From NCBI RefSeq assembly GCF_000308575.1, contig NZ_BAFZ01000093.1, positions 1-64,000 on the forward strand: 64,000 nucleotides of DNA, given 5' to 3'. The DNA is from Nocardia exalbida NBRC 100660. Its GTDB lineage: Bacteria > Actinomycetota > Actinomycetes > Mycobacteriales > Mycobacteriaceae. The notes below the pieces were generated by a model. That model was not told where the DNA came from, searched no databases, and saw nothing but the letters and a program-made list of their open reading frames with translations. Made by a program: the position numbers and the translations under genes. Each line of letters opens with the position of its first letter. The stretch's first letter is position 1. This document shows positions 53,818-62,055 of the stretch, in pieces.

Positions 53818-56346
53818 TCAGAGGTCGGCGATGGCCGCCAGCGGCGGCGTGCGCGCGGCCCGCACCCCCGGCCAGAGCGCGGCCAGCACCCCGACGACCG
53901 CCGAACTGATCAGAACCAGCACCAGCTGACTCCACGGGATGGCGATCTGGTCGAGGCCGAACTCACGCAGCGTGCGCAGGAAACCGACGCCGAGCCCGAG
54001 GCCGAGCAGCATGCCGACGATCGCGCCGAACACCGCGATCAGCATCGACTCCAGGTAAATCGTCCGGCGCACCTGGGCGCGCTGCATACCGACCGCGCGC
54101 AGCATGCCGATCTCCCTGCGTCGCTCCACCACCGACAGCGCGAGCGTGTTGACGATGCCGAGGATCGCGATCACCACCGCCAAGGCGAGCAGGCCGTACA
54201 GGATGGCCAGCAGGGTGTTGATCTGCTTGCCCTGCGCGCCTTTGAACTCCTCGCGGTCCTGCACCTGCACCACCACGAACTGCTCGGTGGCCTTCTCCAG
54301 GTCGGCACGCATCTGGGTGAGGTTCGCGCCCGGCTGCGCCTTGATCAGCACCAGGAAGTTGGTCCGGAAGTTCAGCGGGACGACCTCGTCGTAGACCGTC
54401 TGCGACACCACCATCGGACCGAGCAGCGGGTTCTTCTTGTACACCCCGGTCACGGTGAGCGGCACCTTCTTGCCGTCCACACTGGTCGGGGTCACCTGGT
54501 CGCCGACCTTCCATCCCCGGTCGCCGGCCTCGTCCTCCGACACCAGGACGTCCCTGGCGCCCAGCGTGTCACTGCCGCGCACGATCTCGTAGTTCAGCAC
54601 GCCGGCCAGCGGACCGTCCGGCGACGTGGCGAACACCTGCTCGCCGCCGAGCTTGAAGCCCGCGCCCCGCATCCCCACCACTTGCTCCACGCCCGGCACC
54701 TCGGTGCGCGCGGCGTCGGCCGCGCCGAACGGCACGCCGAGCAATTGCGGTCCCGCCAGCACGTAGTCGGCTCGCACACCCTTGTCGACCAGCACACCGA
54801 CGCTGGCCTTCGCCGAGGCGCCCAGCATGCCGATCGCCGAGACGAGCATCAGTCCCAGGGTGAGCGCGAACGCCGTGGCGGCGGTGCGGCGAGGATTGCG
54901 CGCCGCGTTGTTGCGCGCCATGCGGCCGATCGGCCCGAACGGACGCACCAGCGCGCCGAGCCCGCCGACCAGCGGACGCGACAGCGCGGGCGCGGCGAGC
55001 AGCACGGCGAAGATCAGCCCGAGTGCGCCGACACCGACCGTGGCGGCCGCCGTGCCACCGGTGCGCTGCGCACCGAGCATGACGAACCCCGCGCCGAGCA
55101 CGGCGAGCACCGCGCCGCAGATCGTGCGCAGGCGCAGCGACTCCCCCGCCGACGCGAACTCTTCGCGCATGGCCTGCACCGGCGGAATCCGCGAGGCGCG
55201 GCGGGCGGGCGCGTAGGCGCTCACCATCGTCACCGCGAGACCGACCAGCAGCCCCACCGCGATGGTGCGCGGCCGCACCGCCATCGATCCGGTCGGCAAC
55301 CCGAGGTCGAAAGCGTTGAGCACCGCCGACAATCCGAACGCCAGCCCGACGCCGCCGGCCAGGCCGATCGCACTGCCGATCAATCCGATGACGAACGCCT
55401 CCGCCACCACCGACGTGCCGACCTGCTGCCTGCTCGCGCCGACCGCGCGCAGCAGCGCCAGCTCCCGCAGTCGTTGCGCGACGATCATGGAGAACGTGTT
55501 GTAGATGATGAACGTGCCCACGATCAGCGCGATCGCGCCGAAGGCGAGCAGGAAGTAGTTGATGAAGTTCAGCGCGTTGGAGATCTCCTTCTTCAGATCC
55601 GCGCGCACCTGCTCGCCGTTCTGCACCTTGTAGCCGGTCAGCTCTTTCGCGAGATTGTCGCGCAGTTCGTCCCCGGGGATGCCGGTGGCCGCGAGGTCCA
55701 CGTAGGCGACGTGCAGTCCGTCGGTGAACAGCTTGCGCGCCTGCGTGTCGTCGAACAGCACCCCGATGAAACCGCCGGTATCCGACGGGACTTCGTAGAT
55801 ACCGGTGAGCGTCACGTCGATGGGATCGGGCTGGGATGGGATGAGGATCTTGGTCCGATCACCGATCTTCAGCCCGGCCCGTTCGGCGCCACCGGTGTTG
55901 AGCGCGACCTCGCCGGGGCGGGCGGGCGGTACGCCCTGCAAAAATTTCTCCGGCTCCGCGACGGCCTTCTCCGGCGGAAGGTACGACTTGCCGAACGTAG
56001 GCGCACCGCCGGTCTGCACCGCTTTCTTGCCCGTCGGGTCGAGCAGCACCACCGGTCCGTTCACGCTGGGCGCGACCGTGCGGACGCCGGGGTACTTCAC
56101 CAGCTCGTCCACCACGTTGTTCGGAACGCCCTGCGCTTGACGCTCCTTCGGGCTCACCCGGACGTCGACGCCCTTCGCCTCGTTGGCGAAGATCCCGTCG
56201 AAGGTGCTCTGCAACGTATCGGTGAACACGAACGAACCCGCGATGAACGCGGTGCCGAGCACCACCGACAACAGGGTCAGCGCGAGACGCACCTTGTGCG
56301 CGGCGAGGTTGCGCAGCGCGACTTTGCGCATCGGACTTCCGGCCAT
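53818..56346 (-). CDS. FtsX-like ABC transporter permease (MacB/LolCE type)
   Basis: An 842-residue membrane protein with two FtsX permease domains separated by a central four-helix stretch. The N-terminus reads RKVALRNLAAHKVRLALTLL, and each repeat has a large extracytoplasmic domain (for example DTLQSTFDGIFANEAKGVDV). The two cores are LRELALLRAVGASRQQV and RREIGMLRAVGMQRAQVRR. It probably moves a lipid, lipoprotein or peptide across or out of the membrane, or signals to a cell-wall hydrolase. ATG 56346 is used; GTG 56349 or ATG 56331 are alternatives. It follows the ATPase gene by about 34 bases. Confidence 0.92.
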   Translation of the reverse strand: MAGSPMRKVALRNLAAHKVRLALTLLSVVLGTAFIAGSFVFTDTLQSTFDGIFANEAKGVDVRVSPKERQAQGVPNNVVDELVKYPGVRTVAPSVNGPVVLLDPTGKKAVQTGGAPTFGKSYLPPEKAVAEPEKFLQGVPPARPGEVALNTGGAERAGLKIGDRTKILIPSQPDPIDVTLTGIYEVPSDTGGFIGVLFDDTQARKLFTDGLHVAYVDLAATGIPGDELRDNLAKELTGYKVQNGEQVRADLKKEISNALNFINYFLLAFGAIALIVGTFIIYNTFSMIVAQRLRELALLRAVGASRQQVGTSVVAEAFVIGLIGSAIGLAGGVGLAFGLSAVLNAFDLGLPTGSMAVRPRTIAVGLLVGLAVTMVSAYAPARRASRIPPVQAMREEFASAGESLRLRTICGAVLAVLGAGFVMLGAQRTGGTAAATVGVGALGLIFAVLLAAPALSRPLVGGLGALVRPFGPIGRMARNNAARNPRRTAATAFALTLGLMLVSAIGMLGASAKASVGVLVDKGVRADYVLAGPQLLGVPFGAADAARTEVPGVEQVVGMRGAGFKLGGEQVFATSPDGPLAGVLNYEIVRGSDTLGARDVLVSEDEAGDRGWKVGDQVTPTSVDGKKVPLTVTGVYKKNPLLGPMVVSQTVYDEVVPLNFRTNFLVLIKAQPGANLTQMRADLEKATEQFVVVQVQDREEFKGAQGKQINTLLAILYGLLALAVVIAILGIVNTLALSVVERRREIGMLRAVGMQRAQVRRTIYLESMLIAVFGAIVGMLLGLGLGVGFLRTLREFGLDQIAIPWSQLVLVLISSAVVGVLAALWPGVRAARTPPLAAIADL

Positions 56347-56380
56347 CACGCCCGCCCCCGATTCTCCCGTGAACGCCCGC

Positions 56381-57157
56381 TCACGCCTGCTCCAGCGCTT
56401 TCATCCGATCGAGCACGGTGTCGGCGGTCGGATCGCGCATCTCGTCGACGATGCGTCCGTCGGCCAGGAACACCACCCGGTCGGCGAACCCGGCCGCATG
56501 CGGTTCGTGGGTGACGATGACCACCGTCTGCCCGAACTCGTCCACCGCGGCGCGCAGGATCGACAGCACCTCCCCCGAGGCGCGGGAGTCCAGGTTGCCG
56601 GTCGGCTCGTCGCCGAAGATGATCTCCGGCTTGCCCGCGAGCGCACGGGCGCAGGCCACCCGTTGCTGCTGTCCGCCGGACAGCTCGCTGGGACGGTGGG
56701 TGAGCCGATCGATCAGCCCCAGCCGCCGCAGCACGGTGTCCAGCCACTCCCGGTCGGGCTTGCGCCCCGCGATGTCCAGCGGCAACGTGATGTTCTCCAG
56801 CGCCGTCAGCGTCGGCACCAGGTTGAACGCCTGGAAGACGAAGCCGATCCGGTCCCGGCGCAGGCGCGTCATCTGCTTGTCGGACAGACTGGTCAGGTCG
56901 GTGTCGCCGATGCGGACGGTGCCCGAACTGGCGCTGTCCAGCCCCGCAAGGCAGTGCATGAGGGTCGACTTGCCCGATCCGGACGGGCCCATGATCGCGG
57001 TGAACTCTCCCTTCGCGAACTCGGCCGATACTCCGTCCAATGCCCTGACCTGGGTGTCACCCGATCCGTAGACCTTGGTCAGTTCGATAGCGTGGGCCGC
57101 GACATCGGTCGATGCCGCCAGGTCGGCGATGTCGGCGCCCAAGGCTGGGAAAGTCAT
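56381..57157 (-). CDS. ABC transporter ATPase of the MacB/LolD type
   Basis: A 258-residue ATP-binding protein. The motifs are Walker A MGPSGSGKSTLMHCLAGLD, Q-loop VFQAFNLVPTL, signature LSGGQQQRVACARAL, Walker B IIFGDEPTGNLD and switch VIVTHEPHAA. It carries a 25-residue N-terminal extension relative to LolD. It precedes the FtsX-type permease on the same strand, so they form a two-gene export or mechanotransmission system. No periplasmic adaptor gene is adjacent. Confidence 0.94.
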   Translation of the reverse strand: MTFPALGADIADLAASTDVAAHAIELTKVYGSGDTQVRALDGVSAEFAKGEFTAIMGPSGSGKSTLMHCLAGLDSASSGTVRIGDTDLTSLSDKQMTRLRRDRIGFVFQAFNLVPTLTALENITLPLDIAGRKPDREWLDTVLRRLGLIDRLTHRPSELSGGQQQRVACARALAGKPEIIFGDEPTGNLDSRASGEVLSILRAAVDEFGQTVVIVTHEPHAAGFADRVVFLADGRIVDEMRDPTADTVLDRMKALEQA

Positions 57158-57219
57158 GCCGTCCAGTCTTACCGGCTTCGCGGCCCCACGCCATCAGGGA
57201 AGACCCTGTGTTGGTCTTC

Positions 57220-58146
57220 CTACTCCGACTTTCCGACGACCACCCACTCGAAAGCCGAGGCTTTCGAGCGGGCGCCTTCGAGGGCGCGCGAGCGGTTGGG
57301 TTCGCCGAGTTCGGCCAGTAGCTCCTCCGACATGTGCACCAACGCGGCCAGCGTGGCGGGGGTGAACCAGTCCGGCCTGGTGGCGAAGAGGATGTCCTCG
57401 GATGCGGTGTTGCCGCTCGCGCCGGGGGCGAAGGGGCAGCCGCCGAGCCCACCGAGCGCCCCGTCGACCATGTCCGCGCCGGCCGCGACGGCGGCGAGCG
57501 TATTGGCCACGCCCATTCCCCAGGTGTCGTGACCGTGGAAGACCACGCGGCGCGGTGGCGTCCGGTCCCGCACCGCGGCGACCAGCGCGGCGACCTCGCC
57601 GGGATGGGCTTGACCGAGCGTGTCGGCCAGGACGATGTCGTCCGCGCCCCCGGTGCGCGGGTCGCGGGCGATGGCCAGCACCCGCTCCGGGTCGACCGGG
57701 CCGTCGAACGGGCAGGTGAAGGCCGTCGCCAAGCAGAGCTGGATCGACCCGCCCGCATCGCGGGCCAGGCGCACCGCGTCCGGCATGGCGGCGACGCTGT
57801 CGGCGGTGTCGCGCCCGATGTTCGCCCGGTTGTGCGCGTCGGAGACCGAGAAGCAGTACTGGAAATTGCGCACGCCCGCCGCGGCGGCCTTCTCGACATG
57901 GCGCGGCGTCGCCACCCACACCCAGCAGCGGCGCAGCTCCTCCGGGGTCAGCGCGGCGACCAATTCCATGGTGTTCGCCATCGGCGCGACCAGGTCCGGG
58001 CGCGCCATCGAGCCGATCTCCAGCGCGGGTACCCCGAGCGCGAGCAGGCGGCGCACGATGTCCACCTTGCGCTGCACGGACAGCAGTTTGCCGGTCAGTT
58101 GCAGACCGTCGCGCAACGTGACGTCGCGCAGCACCGGCGCGGTCAT
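57220..58146 (-). CDS. Hydroxymethylglutaryl-CoA lyase family protein
   Basis: A 308-residue DRE-TIM metallolyase. The DRDG-like start VTLRDGLQLTGKLL, the metal histidines in VVFHGHDTWGMG and the GLGGCPFAPGASGN loop are all conserved. HMG-CoA lyase cleaves HMG-CoA to acetoacetate and acetyl-CoA, but related enzymes use other hydroxy-acyl-CoA or citramalyl-CoA substrates. Its ATG overlaps the stop of a tiny upstream ORF, which in turn overlaps the CoA-transferase gene. The pairing suggests a small catabolic module in which the transferase activates an acid and the lyase cleaves it. Confidence 0.9.
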   Translation of the reverse strand: MTAPVLRDVTLRDGLQLTGKLLSVQRKVDIVRRLLALGVPALEIGSMARPDLVAPMANTMELVAALTPEELRRCWVWVATPRHVEKAAAAGVRNFQYCFSVSDAHNRANIGRDTADSVAAMPDAVRLARDAGGSIQLCLATAFTCPFDGPVDPERVLAIARDPRTGGADDIVLADTLGQAHPGEVAALVAAVRDRTPPRRVVFHGHDTWGMGVANTLAAVAAGADMVDGALGGLGGCPFAPGASGNTASEDILFATRPDWFTPATLAALVHMSEELLAELGEPNRSRALEGARSKASAFEWVVVGKSE

Positions 58147-58310
58147 CGCTGCTCCCGAGCCCGGTGGTGACCGCACATCACGCCGCCCCAGGGCTTCTCG
58201 CCCGCCCCGGTCGGATTCGGCTGGACGGCGGGCCTGCTGGTGCCCGGCGAGAGCAGCTCCCGCGCGCCGCGGCCCTTCGGACGCCTCCGGTCGTGCGACT
58301 GCGTGCTCAT
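58143..58310 (-). CDS. Candidate 55-residue protein overlapping both neighbours
   Basis: From ATG 58310 the frame encodes 55 residues, beginning MSTQSHDRRRPKGRGARELL and ending in HHRAREQR. The ATG overlaps the CoA-transferase stop by four bases (ATGA), and its own TGA overlaps the lyase ATG by four bases. Such double coupling is what a real small gene shows. It is basic, with no recognisable domain; the WGG and CGHH part could bind metal. Without homologues it remains possible that the overlaps are chance. Confidence 0.5.
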   Translation of the reverse strand: MSTQSHDRRRPKGRGARELLSPGTSRPAVQPNPTGAGEKPWGGVMCGHHRAREQR

Positions 58311-59527
58311 CGCGCCTCCAACGCGTCGATCTCGGCCTCGCTCAGGCCGAGCAGACCGGACAGCACCTCCCGGGTGTGCTCACCCAGGTCGGGGCCTACG
58401 GTCCGGATGGGCAGGGACTGATCGCCGATCACCGGGACGATGCCGGGAAAGCCGACGACCTTCGGCTCTGGCGCGCCGACATCCACGGCGAACGGCTGGA
58501 TCATGTTGCGGGCCCGATACTGCTCGTCGGCCACGATGTCGGCCGCGGTGTAGATCGGGCCGCACGGGATCGCGGCGGCGTCGAGCAGTTTCAGCGCCTC
58601 TGCGCGGGTATGCCGGACCGTCCACTCGCCGATCGCCGCGTCCAGCCGCTCGCGGTGGCGCCAACGGCCCGCGTTGTCCTGGAGTTCCGGGTCCGCGGCC
58701 AGATCGGACCGACCGATGACCGCCATGTAGCGCTGGAAGATGGCGTCGCCGTTGCCGCCGATGATGATGCTGGTGCCGTCCGAGCACGGGTAGGCGTTGC
58801 TCGGCGCGATGCCCTCCATCCGGCCGCCGACGCGTTCACGCTGGATGCCGTAGGCGAGGTAGTCCGGCACCAGCGACTCCATCACCGACAGGATCGCCTC
58901 GTTGAGCGCCACGTCGATCACCCGCTCCCGCAGCGGGACCGGCGCGTCCGGCTCGGCGCGGCGCTCGCGCTGGAACAGCGCCATCACCGTGCCGAACGCG
59001 GCGTAGATGCCCGCGATCGAGTCGCCGATCGAGACGCCGGTGCGCACCGGGGGACGATCCGGATCGCCCACCAGTTCGCGCAGCCCGCCGACCGCCTCGG
59101 CCACCGCCGCGAACCCGGGACGCTCCGACAGCGGCCCGGTCTGCCCGTAGGCGGAGATCCTGGTGATCACCAGGTCCGGATTCGCCTCGTTCAGCACCTC
59201 GGGGCCAAGGCCCCACTTCTCCAGCATCCCGGGCCGGAAGTTCTCCAGCAGCACGTCGCAACGGCGGACCAGGTCGAGCACGATCCCGCGCCCCGCCTCG
59301 GTGCGCAGATCCAGCGTGATCGACTTCTTGTTGCGGTTGATCGTCCGGTAGAGCATCGAGGTGTCGCCGCCGTAGAGCCGCCAGTTGCGCAGCTCGTCGC
59401 CCGCTTTCGGGCGTTCCACCTTGATCACCTCGGCGCCGAAGTCACCGAGGATGCGCCCGGCGGTCGGCGCGGCTATATAATTGCCGAGTTCCAGGACGCG
59501 CACCCCGTCCAGCGGCCGAATACTCAT
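58307..59527 (-). CDS. CaiB/BaiF-family CoA transferase
   Basis: A 406-residue class III CoA transferase that moves CoA between acids. The N-terminal LDGVRVLELGNYIAAPTAGR, the segment RNKKSITLDLRTEAGRGI, DVLLENFRPGMLEKWGLG and the catalytic Asp region in TGVSIGDSIAGIYAAFG all fit the family. The partner acid is unknown. ATG 59527 is used; a longer open frame to 59635 runs into the repeat at 59557-59706 and is not believed. It leads the transcript that continues through the 55-residue ORF and the lyase. Confidence 0.93.
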   Translation of the reverse strand: MSIRPLDGVRVLELGNYIAAPTAGRILGDFGAEVIKVERPKAGDELRNWRLYGGDTSMLYRTINRNKKSITLDLRTEAGRGIVLDLVRRCDVLLENFRPGMLEKWGLGPEVLNEANPDLVITRISAYGQTGPLSERPGFAAVAEAVGGLRELVGDPDRPPVRTGVSIGDSIAGIYAAFGTVMALFQRERRAEPDAPVPLRERVIDVALNEAILSVMESLVPDYLAYGIQRERVGGRMEGIAPSNAYPCSDGTSIIIGGNGDAIFQRYMAVIGRSDLAADPELQDNAGRWRHRERLDAAIGEWTVRHTRAEALKLLDAAAIPCGPIYTAADIVADEQYRARNMIQPFAVDVGAPEPKVVGFPGIVPVIGDQSLPIRTVGPDLGEHTREVLSGLLGLSEAEIDALEAR

Positions 59528-59556
59528 GGCAACCAGTATGGGCTGTGTTGGTTTTT

Positions 59557-59706
59557 GCAGCGCCTGCGGCGCTGCGTGTTCACGGCCCCGAGAAGTCTCG
59601 CACCCGAGCGACCGAGACTCGCGACTACGTCGCATGCGCTTCGGTTACTCGGCCGCGAGACGGGCCGCGAACGGTGCTCGTAAGACTCGCACCCAGCGGG
59701 GCTGGG
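59557..59706 (+). repeat. 150-bp structured repeat, left copy (inverted pair)
   Basis: This 150-base stretch occurs again, inverted, at 61008-61157 with about 14 mismatches by eye (near 91% identity). It starts with the hairpin GCAGCGCC-TGC-GGCGCTGC (59557-59575), ends with CCCAGC-GGG-GCTGGG (59692-59706), and contains a longer internal inverted repeat (GTCTCGC... with ...GCGAGAC). It encodes no protein. The pair flanks the TauD-type gene and its surroundings, so it is a mobile-type or REP-like element family. Confidence 0.85.
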
Positions 59707-59778
59707 TTGGTCTCGGTCCTCTCTAGATGGCGGGGCAACACCCCTTCGTGGTGGCTTGATGACCGTGGCGTTTCGTGG

Positions 59779-59807
59779 GCCCGACCTGTTGATTTGGCAG
59801 GTCGGGC
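59779..59807. repeat. 10-bp hairpin downstream of the dioxygenase gene
   Basis: GCCCGACCTG (59779-59788) pairs with CAGGTCGGGC (59798-59807) over a 9-base loop. It lies between the left repeat and the dioxygenase stop and may act as a terminator. Confidence 0.55.
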
Positions 59808-59839
59808 TGCTGGCGACGGCGCACCGCGACGCGAAGACA

Positions 59840-59882
59840 CCGCATGGCCCCTCAACAGCCGGAAGATCCGGCAACCATGCGG
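59840..59882 (-). terminator. Nested hairpin after the dioxygenase gene
   Basis: CCGCATGG (59840-59847) pairs with CCATGCGG (59875-59882), and inside it GCCGGA (59858-59863) pairs with TCCGGC (59867-59872). The structure begins ten bases past the dioxygenase stop codon on minus, where a terminator would be expected. Confidence 0.5.
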
Positions 59883-59891
59883 GGTCCTCGC

Positions 59892-60821
59892 TCAGGACGC
59901 GAGCAGCCGCGTGTCCTCGATGATCGAGTAGTGCTCCGCGTTGCCCGAGATGGTGGTGCTCGTCGAGCCGTCGACGCCGACCGGGACGTCGCCGGCCAGG
60001 GTGATGCGGGTCAGCTTGCGCGGCTGGTCGTCGTAGTCGTCGATGGCGTAGTGCTGGGTGGCGCGGTTGTCCCAGATGGCGACGTCGCCCGGCGCCCAGT
60101 TCCAGCGGGCGGTGTTCTCCAGCCGGGTCACCCGGTCCTGGAACAGCCGGAACAGCGCGTGCGATTCCGTGCTGGACAGCCCGACGAAATGCTTGACGAA
60201 GTGGCCGAGCAGCAGCGCCCGCTCCCCGGTCTCGGGGTGCACGCGCACCACCGGGTGCTCGGTCTCGTAGTAGGTGGACTCGAACTCCGCCCGGTAGGCG
60301 GCCGTGTTCGGACGCGGCGTCTCCTCGACGCGGGCGTAGTCGTAGACGTTGGTGTGCACGGCACGCAGGGATTCGGCGAGCCGCTTGAGCGGCTCCGGCA
60401 GCGACTCGTAGGCCGCGACGGTGGAGGCCCAGGTGGTGGCGCCGCCGTAGGAGGGCAGCTGCACCGCGCGCAGGATGGACGCCTTCGGGATGCGGTCGAC
60501 GAAGGTGACGTCGGTGTGCCAGCTGTTGGCGCGGCCGTGCTCGGAATCGATCGCCAGGCTCTTCACACCGTGCGAGGTGACCGTCGGATGCGGCGTGGTC
60601 GGTGAGCCGAGCAGCTCGGCGAACTCGTACTGCGCGTCCTCGGTGAGGTGATCCTGCCCGCGGAAGAAGATCACCTTGTGCTCCAGCAGCGCGTGCCGGA
60701 CGACCTCGACGGTGACCGGATCCAGATCGCCGCCGAGCCGGACGTTGTCGATACGCGCGCCGATACGGGCGCCGAGCTTGGTCACCACGGCGGTGGATGG
60801 GGTGGCGGGTGCGACCGTCAT
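59892..60821 (-). CDS. TauD/TfdA-family alpha-ketoglutarate dioxygenase
   Basis: A 309-residue iron(II)/2-oxoglutarate oxygenase. The metal-binding motif is WHTDVTF (HxD) with the distal histidine in ATQHYAIDDY and the 2-oxoglutarate arginine in PRKLTRITL. Family members hydroxylate taurine, other sulfonates or sulfate esters, releasing sulfite. In this genome context, a sulfonate-type importer 23 kb away fits a sulfur-scavenging role, but the substrate is not determined. The gene stands alone, flanked on both sides by inverted copies of the 150-bp repeat. Confidence 0.93.
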   Translation of the reverse strand: MTVAPATPSTAVVTKLGARIGARIDNVRLGGDLDPVTVEVVRHALLEHKVIFFRGQDHLTEDAQYEFAELLGSPTTPHPTVTSHGVKSLAIDSEHGRANSWHTDVTFVDRIPKASILRAVQLPSYGGATTWASTVAAYESLPEPLKRLAESLRAVHTNVYDYARVEETPRPNTAAYRAEFESTYYETEHPVVRVHPETGERALLLGHFVKHFVGLSSTESHALFRLFQDRVTRLENTARWNWAPGDVAIWDNRATQHYAIDDYDDQPRKLTRITLAGDVPVGVDGSTSTTISGNAEHYSIIEDTRLLAS

Positions 60822-61007
60822 GAGATCACCTTCGCTGTCGAGATCGGTTACTGCTCCCTAGAGCACATCACCGAGACAACCTCGCTGACCAGGGTTTTCG
60901 TCGCGCTGATCGCAAACAGGGCATCGCGAAACGAAGCCGCCCGACCCACGAACACCTCATGCGGCTCAGCGTGCGACCGAGCAAACGATCCGCGGCCACC
61001 GAGCAGA

Positions 61008-61157
61008 CCCAGCCCCGAGAGGTGCGAGTCTTACGAGCGCCGTTCGCGGCCCGTCTCGCGTTCGAGTGAGCGAAGCGCATGCGACGAAGTCGCGAGTCTC
61101 GGTCGCTCGAACGCGAGACTTCCCGGGGCCGCGAACACGCAGCGCCGCAGGCGCTGC
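61008..61157 (-). repeat. 150-bp structured repeat, right copy (inverted pair)
   Basis: This is the inverted partner of 59557-59706. Here the long internal inverted repeat is intact: GTCTCGCGTTCGAG and CTCGAACGCGAGAC give a 14-bp stem. The element begins four bases after the endonuclease IV stop codon, and its end hairpin would serve as that gene's terminator. Of the 340 bases between the dioxygenase and endonuclease genes, the other 186 (60822-61007) hold the dioxygenase promoter and nothing else I can name. Confidence 0.85.
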
Positions 61158-61161
61158 AAAA

Positions 61162-61932
61162 TCAAACGCAGTGCTCGCGCAGGTACGCCAGATCCTCCGC
61201 GAGGCCGTCCCCCGGGGTTTCCAGGACCACCGGCGCGCCTGCCGTCCGGCACACCTCGGCGAGCAGTTGCGGGTCGATCGTGCCGTCGGCGAAGTTGGCG
61301 TGGCGGTCGGCGCCGGAGTCGAACTCGTCGCGCGAGGAGTTCAGGTGCACCAGGTCGATCCGCCCGGTGATCGCCTTGATCCGGTCGACGACGCCGATCA
61401 GTTCCTCACCGCCCGCCCAGGCGTGGCAGGTGTCCAGGCAGAAGCCAGCGCCGTAGTCGCCGACCGCGTCCCACAACCGGGCGATGGAATCGAAATGCCT
61501 GGCCATGGCGTGATTGCCGCCCGCGGTGTTCTCGATCAGGATCGGCACCGCGAATCCGCCCTTGTCCTGCTGGCGCTCGAACAGTTTGCGCCAGTTGTCG
61601 ATCCCGGTCTCCAGCTCGGCGTCGGAACGCACGTGCCCGCCGTGCACCACAAGGCCGAACGCGCCGAGTTCGGCGGCCGCCTTCGCCTGCTGCGCCACCG
61701 CGTTGCGGGACGGCATGCGCAACCGGTTGTTCAGGCTCGCGACGTTGATCTGATAGGAGGAGTGCACCACCACCTCGATCGAGCTGGCGAGAATCTCCTC
61801 GGTCCGCGGATGCGGGGTGGGTTTGTCCCAGCTCTGCGGATCGACCACGAACATCTGGATGACGTCGGCGCCGAGTTTCTCCCCGAAGCCGATCGGGTCG
61901 CTGTCGAGCCGGACGTGTGCTCCAATGCGCAT
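61162..61932 (-). CDS. nfo: Deoxyribonuclease IV (endonuclease IV, AP endonuclease)
   Basis: A 256-residue TIM-barrel enzyme that cuts DNA 5' to abasic sites in base-excision repair, using three zinc ions. Zinc-site motifs are present: IGAHVRL, VVHSSYQINVAS, VVHGGHVRSD, ILIENTAGGNH, GFCLDTCHAW and LVHLNSSRDEF followed by the HANFADG segment. ATG 61932 is used to fit the MxIGxHV start of the family. It is divergent from the Ser/Thr kinase gene across about 120 bases, so the two may share a regulated region. Confidence 0.93.
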   Translation of the reverse strand: MRIGAHVRLDSDPIGFGEKLGADVIQMFVVDPQSWDKPTPHPRTEEILASSIEVVVHSSYQINVASLNNRLRMPSRNAVAQQAKAAAELGAFGLVVHGGHVRSDAELETGIDNWRKLFERQQDKGGFAVPILIENTAGGNHAMARHFDSIARLWDAVGDYGAGFCLDTCHAWAGGEELIGVVDRIKAITGRIDLVHLNSSRDEFDSGADRHANFADGTIDPQLLAEVCRTAGAPVVLETPGDGLAEDLAYLREHCV

Positions 61933-62055
61933 GCGGGCCACCATACTGGCAGCTACCGACGACAATCGAAGTTGCGCCGCGACTGTTACGTCCCCATGGC
62001 TCGCCGAGATACATGGGTAGTGTTCGCGCGCTCGACTCGAGAAGGGGGTGTAGCG

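Noticed and set aside
53719..56514. A 931-codon open frame on plus opposite the FtsX-type permease
   Set aside because: It is the GC-driven antisense shadow of the permease and ATPase genes. It lacks a start signal, is low-complexity in Arg, Asp, Gln and His, and resembles no family.
59528..59635. A 36-residue N-terminal extension of the CoA transferase
   Set aside because: It is read out of the 150-bp repeat, and the same peptide appears in the other repeat copy, so it comes from the repeat and not from the enzyme.
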